Shown here piece after piece: positions 39,986 to 49,609 of a DNA stretch of 64,000 nt. This stretch comes from Phenylobacterium sp. (GTDB lineage: Bacteria; Pseudomonadota; Alphaproteobacteria; Caulobacterales; Caulobacteraceae), in contig NZ_SSMX01000021.1 in the NCBI RefSeq assembly GCF_004799515.1, positions 1 through 64,000 of the forward strand, written 5' to 3'. A program made the position numbers and the translations under genes. The notes below the pieces were generated by a model. The model did no database searches, had not been told where the DNA came from, and saw only the letters and a list, made by a program, of their open reading frames with translations. How positions within the stretch are numbered: the stretch's first letter is position 1; the number at the start of each line of letters is the position of its first letter.

Positions 39986-40030
39986 TCAGTCCGCGGCGGG
40001 CCGCCTGCCGAGTACAAGAATGATGCGCAC
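39986..40030 (-). CDS. Putative ilvB leader peptide (V/M)RIILVLGRRPAAD
   Basis: GTG CGC ATC ATT CTT GTA CTC GGC AGG CGG CCC GCC GCG GAC TGA preceded by GAGGAATTCTC (RBS-like); five consecutive branched-chain codons Ile-Ile-Leu-Val-Leu. Confidence 0.75.
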   Translation of the reverse strand: MRIILVLGRRPAAD

Positions 40031-40075
40031 GAGAATTCCTCAGAATTGTCGGATCAGGCGTTTCGCATGGCGCGC

Positions 40076-41005
40076 CTAGGGCGTCAAGCCGGGGCGTAGC
40101 GCAAGAAACTGCCTCCATTGGCCATTTGCGCCGATTTCGGAGAGCCGTGGCCAGTCCGCCATCTGGCCGCGCATCCAGGTCACCTGGCGTTTGACGTAGC
40201 GGCGGGTCTCCTGCTGGGCGGCGGCCAGGGCGTCGGCGAGGTCCGTCTCGCCGCGCAGATGGGCGGAGAACTCGCGGAAGCCCACGGCCTTCATCAGCGG
40301 CAGGGCCGGGTCGAGGGCGCGGGCGGCGAGGGCGGCCACTTCATCGAGCACGCCGGCGTCCAGCATGGCGGCCAGGCGGGCGTCGCAGCGGTCGTAGAGC
40401 GCCTCGCGCGGCGGATCGAGGGCGACGGCGGCCCAGGACCCGGCGGACAGGGCCAGGCGGCTGTCGGCCTGCCAGTCGGAGAGCGCCCGGCCGGTGGCGG
40501 CGAACACCTCCCAGGCCCGCGTCAGGCGCTGGCGGTCGGCGGCGGGAATGCGCGCGGCGGCGAGCGGGTCGGCGACGGCCAGGCGGGCGTGGAAGGCCTC
40601 GGCGCCCAGGGCCTCGAGTTCGGCGGCGGCGGCGCGGCGGGCCTCGGCGGGGATCGGCGGCACCTCGGCCAGGCCGTGGGTCAGGGCGCGGAAGTAGAGG
40701 CCGGTGCCGCCGACCACGACGGCGGGGCGGCCGCGCGCGGCGATGGCTTCGAGGGTCTCGTGCGCCGCCCTCAGCCAGCGGCCGACCGACCAGCCGTCGG
40801 CCGCGTCGACGGTCCCGAACAGGTGATGCGGCGCCTTGGCCTCGTCCTTAGGCGAGGGGCGCGCGGTCAGGATACGCAGGTCCGCATAGAGCTGCATGGA
40901 GTCGGCGTTGACGATTTCCGCGCCCAGGACCTCGGCCAGCCGCAGGGCCAATGCCGACTTGCCGCTTGCCGTGGGTCCGGCGATCAGCCAGATGCGGGGC
41001 GCCAT
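40076..41005 (-). CDS. miaA: tRNA dimethylallyltransferase
   Basis: [51 protein letters not shown]...[18 protein letters not shown]...[21 protein letters not shown]. Confidence 0.95.
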   Translation of the reverse strand: MAPRIWLIAGPTASGKSALALRLAEVLGAEIVNADSMQLYADLRILTARPSPKDEAKAPHHLFGTVDAADGWSVGRWLRAAHETLEAIAARGRPAVVVGGTGLYFRALTHGLAEVPPIPAEARRAAAAELEALGAEAFHARLAVADPLAAARIPAADRQRLTRAWEVFAATGRALSDWQADSRLALSAGSWAAVALDPPREALYDRCDARLAAMLDAGVLDEVAALAARALDPALPLMKAVGFREFSAHLRGETDLADALAAAQQETRRYVKRQVTWMRGQMADWPRLSEIGANGQWRQFLALRPGLTP

Positions 41006-41900
41006 GGAGCTTGTCCTTACCGTCGTGGCCCCGCCCGGCGTGGGGGCCGTCTCGCTGAACCTGCGCGATGTCTTCGCGAGCGTTGGCGCGCGAGGCAAGG
41101 AGTCTCGCAAGCTGGAGGCGGGCGACAGCGGCGTCACCGACGTGATCCTGGAGGCCGAGGACCTGGCCGCCGTGCGCGCCGCGCTGGCGCCGGCCATCGA
41201 GGGCCAGGGCGTCGACTGGTGCCTGCAGCCCACTGCGGGGCGGCGCAAGGCGCTGCTGGTGGCCGATATGGATTCCACCATCATCAACGTCGAATGCCTG
41301 GACGAGCTGGCCGACTTCGCGGGCCTGAAGGCGGAGATCTCGGCGATCACCGAGCGGGCCATGCGCGGCGAGCTACCCTTCGAGGCGGCCCTGCGCGAGC
41401 GCGTGGCCATGCTGAAGGGCCTGCCGGTCGCGGCCCTGCAGCAGGCCTATGACGAGCGGGTGCGGCTGAACCCGGGCGCACGGACCCTGGTACGCACCAT
41501 GGCCGCCAATGGCGCGCGCTGCGTGCTGGTCTCCGGCGGCTTTTCCTTCTTTACAGCCCGCGTGGCGCAGGCGGCCCTGTTCCATGCCCACCGCGCCAAC
41601 AGCCTGATCGAGGCGGATGGCCTGCTCGTGGGCGAGGTGGGCGAACCGATCATGGGCCGCGAGGCCAAGCTGGCGGCGCTGACGCAAGAGGCCGCAGCCC
41701 TGCGGCTGCCGCTCTCGGCCACGGTGGCCCTGGGCGACGGGGCCAACGACCTGGCGATGATCGAGGCCGCCGGCCTGGGCGTCGCCTACCGCGCCAAGCC
41801 CATCGTCGCGGCCCAGGCCGATGCGCGCATCGACCACAGCGACCTGACCAGCCTGCTCTACTTCCAGGGCTATGAGGCCGACGCCTTCGTGACGGACTGA
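41004..41900 (+). CDS. serB: Phosphoserine phosphatase
   Basis: [57 protein letters not shown]...[10 protein letters not shown]...[12 protein letters not shown]. Confidence 0.96.
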   Translation: MELVLTVVAPPGVGAVSLNLRDVFASVGARGKESRKLEAGDSGVTDVILEAEDLAAVRAALAPAIEGQGVDWCLQPTAGRRKALLVADMDSTIINVECLDELADFAGLKAEISAITERAMRGELPFEAALRERVAMLKGLPVAALQQAYDERVRLNPGARTLVRTMAANGARCVLVSGGFSFFTARVAQAALFHAHRANSLIEADGLLVGEVGEPIMGREAKLAALTQEAAALRLPLSATVALGDGANDLAMIEAAGLGVAYRAKPIVAAQADARIDHSDLTSLLYFQGYEADAFVTD

Positions 41901-41902
41901 CG

Positions 41903-42580
41903 ATGAGCCTGCCGCGCCCCGTCAAAGCCGTCGTTTTCGACATGGACGGCCTGTTGGTCGACACCGAGACGGTGGTGTTCGCCGCCATGCGCCATGCCGC
42001 CGCGGCGATCGGCGGGGAGATCCCATTCGCCACCTTCCAGCGGATGGTGGGCCTGACGCACGCCTCCAGCGACCTGATCCTGGCGGAGCACTTCGGCGAG
42101 GGCTTCGACCTGGAGGCCTTTTCCGCGGCGGTCAGCGGCTATTTCCGCCAGGAGCAGGCCGCCGGCATCGCGCTCAAGGCGGGTGTCGTGGAGATCCTGG
42201 ACGAACTGGACCGTTTGGGGCTGCCGCGCGCGGTGGCGACCTCTTCCAGCCGTTACGCCGTGGAGCAGAGCCTTGGACCGCACGGCCTCCTGGGCCGCTT
42301 CGACGCCATCGTCCCGCGCGAGATGCAGGACCACGGCAAGCCGCACCCCGACCCCTTCCTGAAGGCCGCCGCGGCCCTGGGCGTCACGCCAGAGGACTGC
42401 CTGGCCCTGGAGGACAGCCACAACGGCGTCCGCGCCGCCCACGCCGCCGGCATGATGACCATCATGGTCCCCGACATGCTCGACCCGACCGAGGAGATGC
42501 AGACGCTCACCGTGCGCATCGCCGCCGATCTGCACGAGGTGCGGGAACTGCTGGCCGATCAGCGAAGCGCGATCCAGTAG
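41903..42580 (+). CDS. HAD-family hydrolase (beta-phosphoglucomutase-like)
   Basis: AVVFDMDGLLVDTETV, VATSSSRYAVE, GKPHPDPFLKAA, LALEDSHNGVRAAHAAGM. Confidence 0.9.
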   Translation: MSLPRPVKAVVFDMDGLLVDTETVVFAAMRHAAAAIGGEIPFATFQRMVGLTHASSDLILAEHFGEGFDLEAFSAAVSGYFRQEQAAGIALKAGVVEILDELDRLGLPRAVATSSSRYAVEQSLGPHGLLGRFDAIVPREMQDHGKPHPDPFLKAAAALGVTPEDCLALEDSHNGVRAAHAAGMMTIMVPDMLDPTEEMQTLTVRIAADLHEVRELLADQRSAIQ

Positions 42581-43101
42581 CGCCGACCGCGCAGGCCTTC
42601 GATCCACGGATGGTCGACCTCGTCGCGGACGGCCCCGCCGTTCTTCTCGATCACCCGCATGGAGGCGGGGTTGTCGAGGTGAACAGTCAGCGTCACCCGA
42701 TCCAGCGGCAGGGTCTCGCCGATGTGGTCCAGCATGGCGGCCAGCATGGCGCTGGCGTGGCCCTGGCCGCGCGCCGAGGGACGCACCGTGTAGCCCACGT
42801 GGCCGCCCCAGGCTTCCAGCGCCTCGTCCAGCTTGGGGCGGACGCTGATCGAGCCCAGGAAGGTCTCGCCCTCGACGTACCAGAGTTCAGTCTCGGGCGT
42901 GCGTTCGCCGAGGCTGCCGTCGGAGAGCACGACGTGGTGCGGCGGCTGGGCGAGGAGGCGGACGAACCACTCCGCCTGGCGTTCGATCTGGTCGATGATC
43001 GGCGGCGTCTCGGGCTGCAGAGGGTCGCGCGTATAGCCCTCGCGCAACGCCTCGACATAGCTCGGCATGAAGGCCATCGCCGGCCGCACAAGCCGTGGCA
43101 T
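42559..43101 (-). CDS. GNAT-family N-acetyltransferase
   Basis: FLGSISVRPKLDEALEAWGGHVGYTVRPSARGQGHASAMLAAML...LTVHLDNPASMRVIEKNGG. Confidence 0.9.
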   Translation of the reverse strand: MPRLVRPAMAFMPSYVEALREGYTRDPLQPETPPIIDQIERQAEWFVRLLAQPPHHVVLSDGSLGERTPETELWYVEGETFLGSISVRPKLDEALEAWGGHVGYTVRPSARGQGHASAMLAAMLDHIGETLPLDRVTLTVHLDNPASMRVIEKNGGAVRDEVDHPWIEGLRGRRYWIALR

Positions 43102-43105
43102 CGGC

Positions 43106-44029
43106 TCAGCGCTTGGCCGGGCCGCCGCCCCCGGCGCCCGCGTTCGGCCCCTGTTCGAAATACTTGAAGAAGGCGCTGTCGGGGGAAAGCACGAGGGTGG
43201 TGTCGCCCTGGCCCAAACCCGTCTCATAGGCCTGCATGGAGCGGTAGAAGGCCGCGAAGCTCGGGTCCTTGCCGAAGGCCTCGCCGAAGATGCGGGTCCG
43301 CTGGGCGTCGCCCTGGCCCTTGGTGGTCTCGCCCTCCTGGCGGGCGGTGGCGAGCGTGATGGCCACTTCCTTGTCGGCGGAGGCGATGATCTCGCGCTTC
43401 TGCTGCTCGCCCTGGGCGCGGTACTGGGCCGCGATCTGGGCGCGCTGGGTCTGCATGCGGCGGAACACCGAGGCCTGGTTGGCGGCGGGCAGGTCGGCGC
43501 GCTTGATGCGCAGGTCGATGACCTCGATGCCGAGGTTGGATTCCTTGGCGCGGCGGGTCACGTCGACCTTCGACTGCTGCATGAGCTGGTCACGGCGGAG
43601 CGAGATGATGTCGTCGGTGCTGGCCGAGCCCAGCACCTGGCGCAGGGAGGAGTTCACCAGCCGCTCCAGCCGGTCCTGCGCCGTGCGGTCGTCGCGCAGG
43701 GTGCGGTAGTACTGCAGCGGGTCGGAGATGCGGTAGCGGAGGAAGGCGTCGACCACCAGCCGCTGCTGGTTGCCGTCGACGATCTCTTCCTGGTCGGCCT
43801 CCATCGCCTGGTTGCGGCGGTCGAAGAGGATGACGTTCTCGACGAAGGGCTCTTTCAGGTGCAGGCCGGCGCCGGGCTGGCCGGGAGCGTGGATCACCCG
43901 CTCGGGCTGGCCGAAGCGCAGGACGATGGCCTCCTCGCGCTGCTCGACGACGAACAGGGAATTGTAGAGGGTCAGGAGGGCGGCGAAGGCCACGATGGCC
44001 CAGACCACAAGGACGGTGGAGCGGCTCAT
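43106..44029 (-). CDS. hflC: Protease modulator HflC (SPFH)
   Basis: MSRSTVLVVWAIVAFAALLTLYNSLFVVEQREEAIVLRFGQPERVI...GIEVIDLRIKRADLPAANQASVFRRMQTQR. Confidence 0.95.
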   Translation of the reverse strand: MSRSTVLVVWAIVAFAALLTLYNSLFVVEQREEAIVLRFGQPERVIHAPGQPGAGLHLKEPFVENVILFDRRNQAMEADQEEIVDGNQQRLVVDAFLRYRISDPLQYYRTLRDDRTAQDRLERLVNSSLRQVLGSASTDDIISLRRDQLMQQSKVDVTRRAKESNLGIEVIDLRIKRADLPAANQASVFRRMQTQRAQIAAQYRAQGEQQKREIIASADKEVAITLATARQEGETTKGQGDAQRTRIFGEAFGKDPSFAAFYRSMQAYETGLGQGDTTLVLSPDSAFFKYFEQGPNAGAGGGGPAKR

Positions 44030-45264
44030 TGTTGCGCTCCCGGCGATTGCACCTGCGGTTGCGCCTGGCCCTGGCTCTGCGCCTGGGGCTGCGGGCTGGG
44101 CGTCGCGGTCTGCGGCTGGACGGTCTCGGCGTTGCGTGGCCGGAAGACGTCGGGCGGCAGGATCACCGGGGCGGTGATGCCCTTGCCGGAAATCACCACC
44201 TTGTTGGAGCGGGCCAGCACGCGTTCCATGGTCTCCAGATAGAGGCGGTCGCGGGTGGCTTGCGGCGCGCGCTTGTACTCGGCGTAGATCGAATTGAAGC
44301 GGGCGGCGTCGCCGGTGGCGGTGAGCACCGCCTGCTGGCGGTAGCCCTCGGCGTACTGGACGATCCGCGCCGCGTCGCCCTTGGCCTCGTTGACCACCCG
44401 GTTGCGGTAGGCGTCGGCCTCGTTGACCGCGGAGTCGCGGTCCTGCTCGGCGCTCTGCACGTCGCGGAAGGCGGCGACCACATCCTGCGGCGGGTTCACC
44501 GAGCGGATCTGCACCTCGACGATGCGGACGCCGGCGCCCCAGCTGTCGAGGGTCTTCTGCATCAGGTCGGCGGTCTCCAGCTGCACCTGGCCGCGGCCGT
44601 TGGTGAGGATCGGGTCGAGCTGGGTCTTGCCGATGACCTCGCGCATGGCGCTCTCGGCCACGGCCTTCACCGCCTCGTCGGGGCTGCGGGTGGAGAAGAC
44701 GTAGCGCGCGGCGTCCGAGACCCGCCAGGTGACGCTGAAGGTCAGGTCGACGATGTTCTCGTCGCTGGTCAGCATCAGGCTTTCCTGCGGGATGTCGCTG
44801 TCGGTGGTGCCGCCGCCGCCGATGTCGATGCGGTTCAGGCTGGTGACCGGCACCTTCTCGGCGTGCTCGATGGGCCAGGGCAGGTGGTAGCGCAGGCCCG
44901 GCGCCTCGTCGCGGGAATAGGCCCCAAAGGTGGTGACCACCGCCTCCTCGTTGGGCTGCACCTGGTAGATGCCGGAGAGCGCCCAGAGCAGGAAGACCGC
45001 GCCGGCGACGGCGAGGAGCACGCCGGGACGCACGCCGCCGCCGCCCGATCCGCTGAATGCGTTGCGAAGGCGCTGGCGCAGCTGGTCCATGCCGGCGCCC
45101 AGGTCCGGGCCCGGGCCGCCGGGACGGCCGGGTCCGCGCCCGCCGCCATTGCCGCCGCCCCCGCCGCCTTGCGGGCGGCGCGGCGGGTCCTTGCGTCCAT
45201 CGTCGCCACCCCCGGAAGGGGGCGAGCCCCACGGGCCGGGGTTGGCGTTGTCGTTCCAGGGCAT
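44026..45264 (-). CDS. hflK: FtsH protease activity modulator HflK
   Basis: MPWNDNANPGPWGSPPSGGGDD Gly-rich N-terminus; SGIYQVQPNEEAVVTTFGAYSRDEAPGLRYHLPWPIEHAEKVPV. Confidence 0.95.
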   Translation of the reverse strand: MPWNDNANPGPWGSPPSGGGDDGRKDPPRRPQGGGGGGNGGGRGPGRPGGPGPDLGAGMDQLRQRLRNAFSGSGGGGVRPGVLLAVAGAVFLLWALSGIYQVQPNEEAVVTTFGAYSRDEAPGLRYHLPWPIEHAEKVPVTSLNRIDIGGGGTTDSDIPQESLMLTSDENIVDLTFSVTWRVSDAARYVFSTRSPDEAVKAVAESAMREVIGKTQLDPILTNGRGQVQLETADLMQKTLDSWGAGVRIVEVQIRSVNPPQDVVAAFRDVQSAEQDRDSAVNEADAYRNRVVNEAKGDAARIVQYAEGYRQQAVLTATGDAARFNSIYAEYKRAPQATRDRLYLETMERVLARSNKVVISGKGITAPVILPPDVFRPRNAETVQPQTATPSPQPQAQSQGQAQPQVQSPGAQQ

Positions 45265-45383
45265 GTGCCGGGTCGGCCTTGGTTTTGAGCTTGGTTGTTG
45301 TCGATCCAGCCGGCGGGGCCATGTAAACCGCGCCGTTCATCGGATATGAGACCCAACACCCCTCAAAGCAAGCTTAAGGCGCC

Positions 45384-46496
45384 ATGAGCGAAACGCCCGT
45401 CCCCGACCGCGACGCCCTGATGACCGCCCTCGACGGCGTCGCCGACCCGAAGTCGGGGCGCGGGCTGGCGGCGGCGGGCCTGGTGCGGGGCCTGACGATC
45501 CGCGGCGACCGGGTGGGCTTCATGCTGGAGATCCCCGCGGCCGAGGCCGACCTCTATGCGCCGGTGCGTGACGCCGCCGAGCGCGTCCTGGCCGCCCAGC
45601 CCGGGGTCGCCGCCGCCCAGGTGGTGCTGACCGCCGAGGCCACAGGCCCGCAGCTTTCGGTCGCGCCCCGCCGCAAGCCGGCCCCGCGCGTGCAGGAGGA
45701 CCCGCAGGCCAAGCTCGCGCCCATGGCCGAGGCCGAGCGGCCGCCCTTCGTCGGCAAGGTGATCGCGGTGGCCAGCGGCAAGGGCGGGGTCGGCAAGTCC
45801 ACCGTCGCGGTGAACCTGGCCTGCGCCTTCGCCCGCCTGGGCCTGAAGGCCGGCCTGCTGGACGCCGACATCTACGGCCCCTCGGCGCCGCACATGATGG
45901 GGATCAAGGACGAACCCACCTTCGACGAGGACAAGCGGCTGATCCCGCTGATGGCCTGGGGCGTGAAGGTAATGTCCATCGGCTTCATCGTCGAGGACGG
46001 GACGGCCAACATCTGGCGCGGGCCGATGGCGTCCTCGGCGCTGCGCACCCTGATGAACAGCGTCTGGGGCACGGAGGCGGAACCGCTCGACGTGCTGGTC
46101 ATCGACCTGCCGCCCGGCACCGGCGACATCCAGCTGACCCTGGTCCAGCGGCTGCAGCTCGACGGAGTGGTGATCGTCTCCACGCCGCAGGAGATCGCGC
46201 TGATCGACGCGCGCCGCGCGGCCACCATGTTCCGCAAGACCGGGACGGCGATCCTGGGGGTGGTGGAGAACATGGCCTGGTTCCCCGACCCGGCCACCGG
46301 CGCGCGCATCCCGATCTTCGGCGAGGGCGGCGCGGCGCGGGAGGCCCAGCGGCTGGGCGTGCCGCTGCTGGGTCAGGCGCCCATCGACATGGCGCTGCGC
46401 CAGGCCTGCGACGATGGCGAGCCCCTGGTGGCGGCCAAGCCCGAAAGCCCGGCCGCCCAGGTGTTCATGGACGTGGCGCGCCGGCTGATCGACTAG
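45384..46496 (+). CDS. Mrp/NBP35-family Fe-S carrier ATPase
   Basis: VIAVASGKGGVGKSTVAVNLACAFARLGLKAGLLDADIYGPSAPHMMGI...VLVIDLPPGTGDIQLTLVQ. Confidence 0.93.
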   Translation: MSETPVPDRDALMTALDGVADPKSGRGLAAAGLVRGLTIRGDRVGFMLEIPAAEADLYAPVRDAAERVLAAQPGVAAAQVVLTAEATGPQLSVAPRRKPAPRVQEDPQAKLAPMAEAERPPFVGKVIAVASGKGGVGKSTVAVNLACAFARLGLKAGLLDADIYGPSAPHMMGIKDEPTFDEDKRLIPLMAWGVKVMSIGFIVEDGTANIWRGPMASSALRTLMNSVWGTEAEPLDVLVIDLPPGTGDIQLTLVQRLQLDGVVIVSTPQEIALIDARRAATMFRKTGTAILGVVENMAWFPDPATGARIPIFGEGGAAREAQRLGVPLLGQAPIDMALRQACDDGEPLVAAKPESPAAQVFMDVARRLID

Positions 46497-46499
46497 GCC

Positions 46500-47963
46500 T
46501 CAGCTGGCGCGCGCCGCGATGTTCTCCCCGGGGCCGCCCAGCACCTCGATCCCGGCCGCGTAGTCCCGCGATTCCAGCGCCTCGAGCTCCTGGCGGATCT
46601 CACTCTGCCGCTGGGCGGTGAGCTTGTAGCCGATCAGGCAGGCCGACCCGATGACCACCAGGATGATCGGGGCGAAGACGTAGCACATCTCCAGCCCCCG
46701 GATGGCTTCGGGCGTGTTGTGATAGCCGGGCTTGGCGACGAAGCCGACCATGTCGAGGATCGGATAGATGATGGTCACCGCCAGGGACGACCCCAGCTTC
46801 TGGGTCAGGGTGACCAGGGCGTAGAGGACGCCGGCCCGCTCCTGGCCGGTCTCCAGCCGAAGCTGGTCGGCCACGTCGGCGACCATGGCGCGGATCAGGA
46901 CGATGAAGGCCGACCCGCAGAAGCCGACCGAGAACATGCTGACGAAGGTCGGCCAGAACAGGCCCGCCGGGATCAGCATCAGGATGGTCTGGGTGATCGC
47001 ATAGCCGAGGCCGGCCAGTTGCACGGTGCGGTGCTTGCCCAGGCGCTGGGCGACCTTGGCCCAGACCGGCGCGCCGACGATGCCGGACGCGCCGTAGGGG
47101 ATCAGGAGGATGCTCACCAGCCCGAGCTCGAAGCCCTTCGCCTCGTGGAAGAAGAACAGGTAGATCGGCGCGCTGGCGCCGGGCCCCAGGATCAGGAACA
47201 GGTCGGCCAGGACCAGGCGGAACATCGAGGGATTGGTGATGACCGCCAGATAGTCCTTCAGCGTCGTGCGATCCTTGCGGGCCACCGGCGCCGTGCGTTC
47301 CGGCGTCGACAACAGCGTGATCAGGACGGCGACGGTGGCCGCCACGATGATGATCCAGCCGATGGTCGGGATGCTGTTGGGGTCCGCCGGCTTGATCTTG
47401 CCGTGGGTGATCAGCGGCAGGGCGCTAATCATCGAGGAGCCGAAGACGCCGATGCCCAGCATCCAGCCGAACATCCGCGAGCGCTCGTTGTACTTGCCGC
47501 TCAGCGCCGCCGCCCAGGCCGAGTGGCCAAGCACCAGCATCGAGTAGGCGATGTAGAGCAGGATGTACCAAGTGAAGAGGTAGCTGGCGTCCACGCCCGT
47601 CGGCGGGTTGAACACCTTGTAGACCGCCACCCACAGCACCGGCAGGCCGGCGACGAACCACGGGCGATAGCGGCCGAACGGCGTCTTGGTGATGTCCATG
47701 AGCCAGCCGAGGAAGAGGTCGACGCCCAGGTCGGCCAGCCGCAGCGCCCCGATGGTCAGGCCGATGGCGGTCAGCGAGATGCCCATCTTGCCGGCGTAGA
47801 AGGGCGGCAGGTAGGTCGAGAGCATGCCGACGAGGAGGTAGGCCGGGATGCTGCCGGCGGAAAATGCGAGCAAACGCGGAAGGGGCATGCGGCCGTCGGC
47901 CGTTCCGGAACGGACTGTCCCCGAATGTAGGGTCACTGAACGTCTCCCTAAATCAATGGTCAC
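46500..47963 (-). CDS. MFS transporter, GPH (sugar:cation symporter)-like
   Basis: LRLADLGVDLFLGWLMDITKTPFGRYRPWFVAGLPVLW and 12-TM pattern; start may be internal (47888, MPLPRLLAFS). Confidence 0.82.
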   Translation of the reverse strand: MTIDLGRRSVTLHSGTVRSGTADGRMPLPRLLAFSAGSIPAYLLVGMLSTYLPPFYAGKMGISLTAIGLTIGALRLADLGVDLFLGWLMDITKTPFGRYRPWFVAGLPVLWVAVYKVFNPPTGVDASYLFTWYILLYIAYSMLVLGHSAWAAALSGKYNERSRMFGWMLGIGVFGSSMISALPLITHGKIKPADPNSIPTIGWIIIVAATVAVLITLLSTPERTAPVARKDRTTLKDYLAVITNPSMFRLVLADLFLILGPGASAPIYLFFFHEAKGFELGLVSILLIPYGASGIVGAPVWAKVAQRLGKHRTVQLAGLGYAITQTILMLIPAGLFWPTFVSMFSVGFCGSAFIVLIRAMVADVADQLRLETGQERAGVLYALVTLTQKLGSSLAVTIIYPILDMVGFVAKPGYHNTPEAIRGLEMCYVFAPIILVVIGSACLIGYKLTAQRQSEIRQELEALESRDYAAGIEVLGGPGENIAARAS

Positions 47964-48041
47964 CCTCTTTTGGGGTGCTTATGTGAGCAGGAGAGACCAC
48001 AGACTGCCGGACGCGCAAGGGCTTTCGGACCGGGCGGGCGG

Positions 48042-49475
48042 TCACGGACCGGTGACAAGGGTCTCGCCCGGCGAGGCCGAAAGGCTCTCCACCACGGGGC
48101 TTTCGCCATAGACGGCGTCGCGGGCGTCGAGCTGGCGGCGGATGTCGGCGTGGCGCTCGGCGGAGAGTTTGTAGCCCACGAAGCAGGCCCCCGCGATCAT
48201 CACGAAGACGATCGGGCCGATGGTGTAGGCGAGCTCCAGGCCCAGGATCTGGCGGGGGCCGTTCACCGCGTGCTCGGCGGGATTGTAGCCGACCAGGGAC
48301 AGGACCCAGAAGGTCAGGGTGACGGCCAGGGCGCCGGCCATCTTGCTGGAGCCGCTGGTCAGCGCATAGAGCAGGCCGATCTGCTGCTGGCCGTTCTCCA
48401 GCCGGATCTCGTCGCCCACGTCGGCGGTGATCGAGCGGATCATCACGATGGAGCCTGCGGCGAACGCGCCCGCCACCAGCATCGTCGGGGCGGCGATCCA
48501 GAAGCTGGCCCTGGGCGACAGGAAGATCACGATCAGCATCAGCGAATAGCCGGTGGTGGTGACCATCAGCGCGCGGTGCTTGTTGATGCGGTTGGCGAGC
48601 CAGGCGGTCAGCGGCGCGCCGATCAGGCCGGCCGCCAGGTAGATCACCAGCAGGCCATTGGCTGCTGAGGTGGAGAAGCCGCGGCTGTCGGTGAAGAAGA
48701 ACAGGTAGAGCGCGCTCATCCAGCCGGGGCCCAGGATGACGAAGAAGTCGGCCGCCAGGATGCGCAGCACATTGGGCCGAGCCAGCAGGCGCGCGTAGTC
48801 GCTGAGCCGCACCTGGGCCTCGGGCGCGCGCCCCACCGGCTCCGGCGTGCGCAGGGTGACGAGCGCGATGACCAGGGGCGACATGATCACCAGGAACCAG
48901 CCCACCGCCTGGATGCCCTGGGCGTCGGTCTTGTGCTGCAATTGGGCGGTGAGGATCGGGATCACCAGGACGGCGACGGCGCCAAGGGTGCCCAGGCCCT
49001 GCAGGGCGCCGAAGATCCGCGAGCGCTGGGTGTAGCTGGCGGCCAGCATCGCCGCCCAGGCGTTGGCCGCCAGCAACAGGAACGACATGCCGAGGTACAT
49101 GATCAGCAGCCAGACCAGCAGGTAGGTCCCGCTCGCGCCCACCGGCGCCTCGTACATCATGTAGATGGCGACCATCAGCACCGGCGCGCCCAGCATCATC
49201 CACGGCCGGTAGCGGCCGAGCGGCGTGCGCGTGCGGTCCATCACCAGGCCCAGCAAGGGGTCCAGCGGGATGTCGATCAGCCGCACCAGGCCGAACACCG
49301 CCCCGACCGCCAGGCCCAGGCCGATGTGGCGGGCGAAGTAGTTCGGCACCTGCACCGCGACGGAGGTGTTGAGCGCGGCGAACGGCAGGTAGCAGCAGGC
49401 GAAGGTCAGGACCGAGGCCAGCGACAGCTCACCGGGCGCCGCGGATTTCCCCGTGGGCGATGGGGCCTGGGACAA
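48042..49475 (-). CDS. MFS transporter, GPH (sugar:cation symporter)-like
   Basis: VRLIDIPLDPLLGLVMDRTRTPLGRYRPWMMLGAPVLMV; tandem paralogue of the preceding gene. Confidence 0.85.
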   Translation of the reverse strand: MSQAPSPTGKSAAPGELSLASVLTFACCYLPFAALNTSVAVQVPNYFARHIGLGLAVGAVFGLVRLIDIPLDPLLGLVMDRTRTPLGRYRPWMMLGAPVLMVAIYMMYEAPVGASGTYLLVWLLIMYLGMSFLLLAANAWAAMLAASYTQRSRIFGALQGLGTLGAVAVLVIPILTAQLQHKTDAQGIQAVGWFLVIMSPLVIALVTLRTPEPVGRAPEAQVRLSDYARLLARPNVLRILAADFFVILGPGWMSALYLFFFTDSRGFSTSAANGLLVIYLAAGLIGAPLTAWLANRINKHRALMVTTTGYSLMLIVIFLSPRASFWIAAPTMLVAGAFAAGSIVMIRSITADVGDEIRLENGQQQIGLLYALTSGSSKMAGALAVTLTFWVLSLVGYNPAEHAVNGPRQILGLELAYTIGPIVFVMIAGACFVGYKLSAERHADIRRQLDARDAVYGESPVVESLSASPGETLVTGP

Positions 49476-49577
49476 CGCGATCCTCCTGGTCCGCCACGCC
49501 TCTGGCGGGCGCGATCAGGAGGCAAGGTTAGCCGTTCCTCCTTGCGGGGGCGCAAGTTGATTCGGCGTAATGCGGAT

Positions 49578-49604
49578 ATCCTCCCCCCCTCGGAGGGGGA
49601 GGAT
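49578..49604. terminator. Hairpin downstream of SDR gene
   Basis: atcctccccc-ccctcgg-agggggaggat, 10-bp stem. Confidence 0.55.
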
Positions 49605-49609
49605 TTGGT

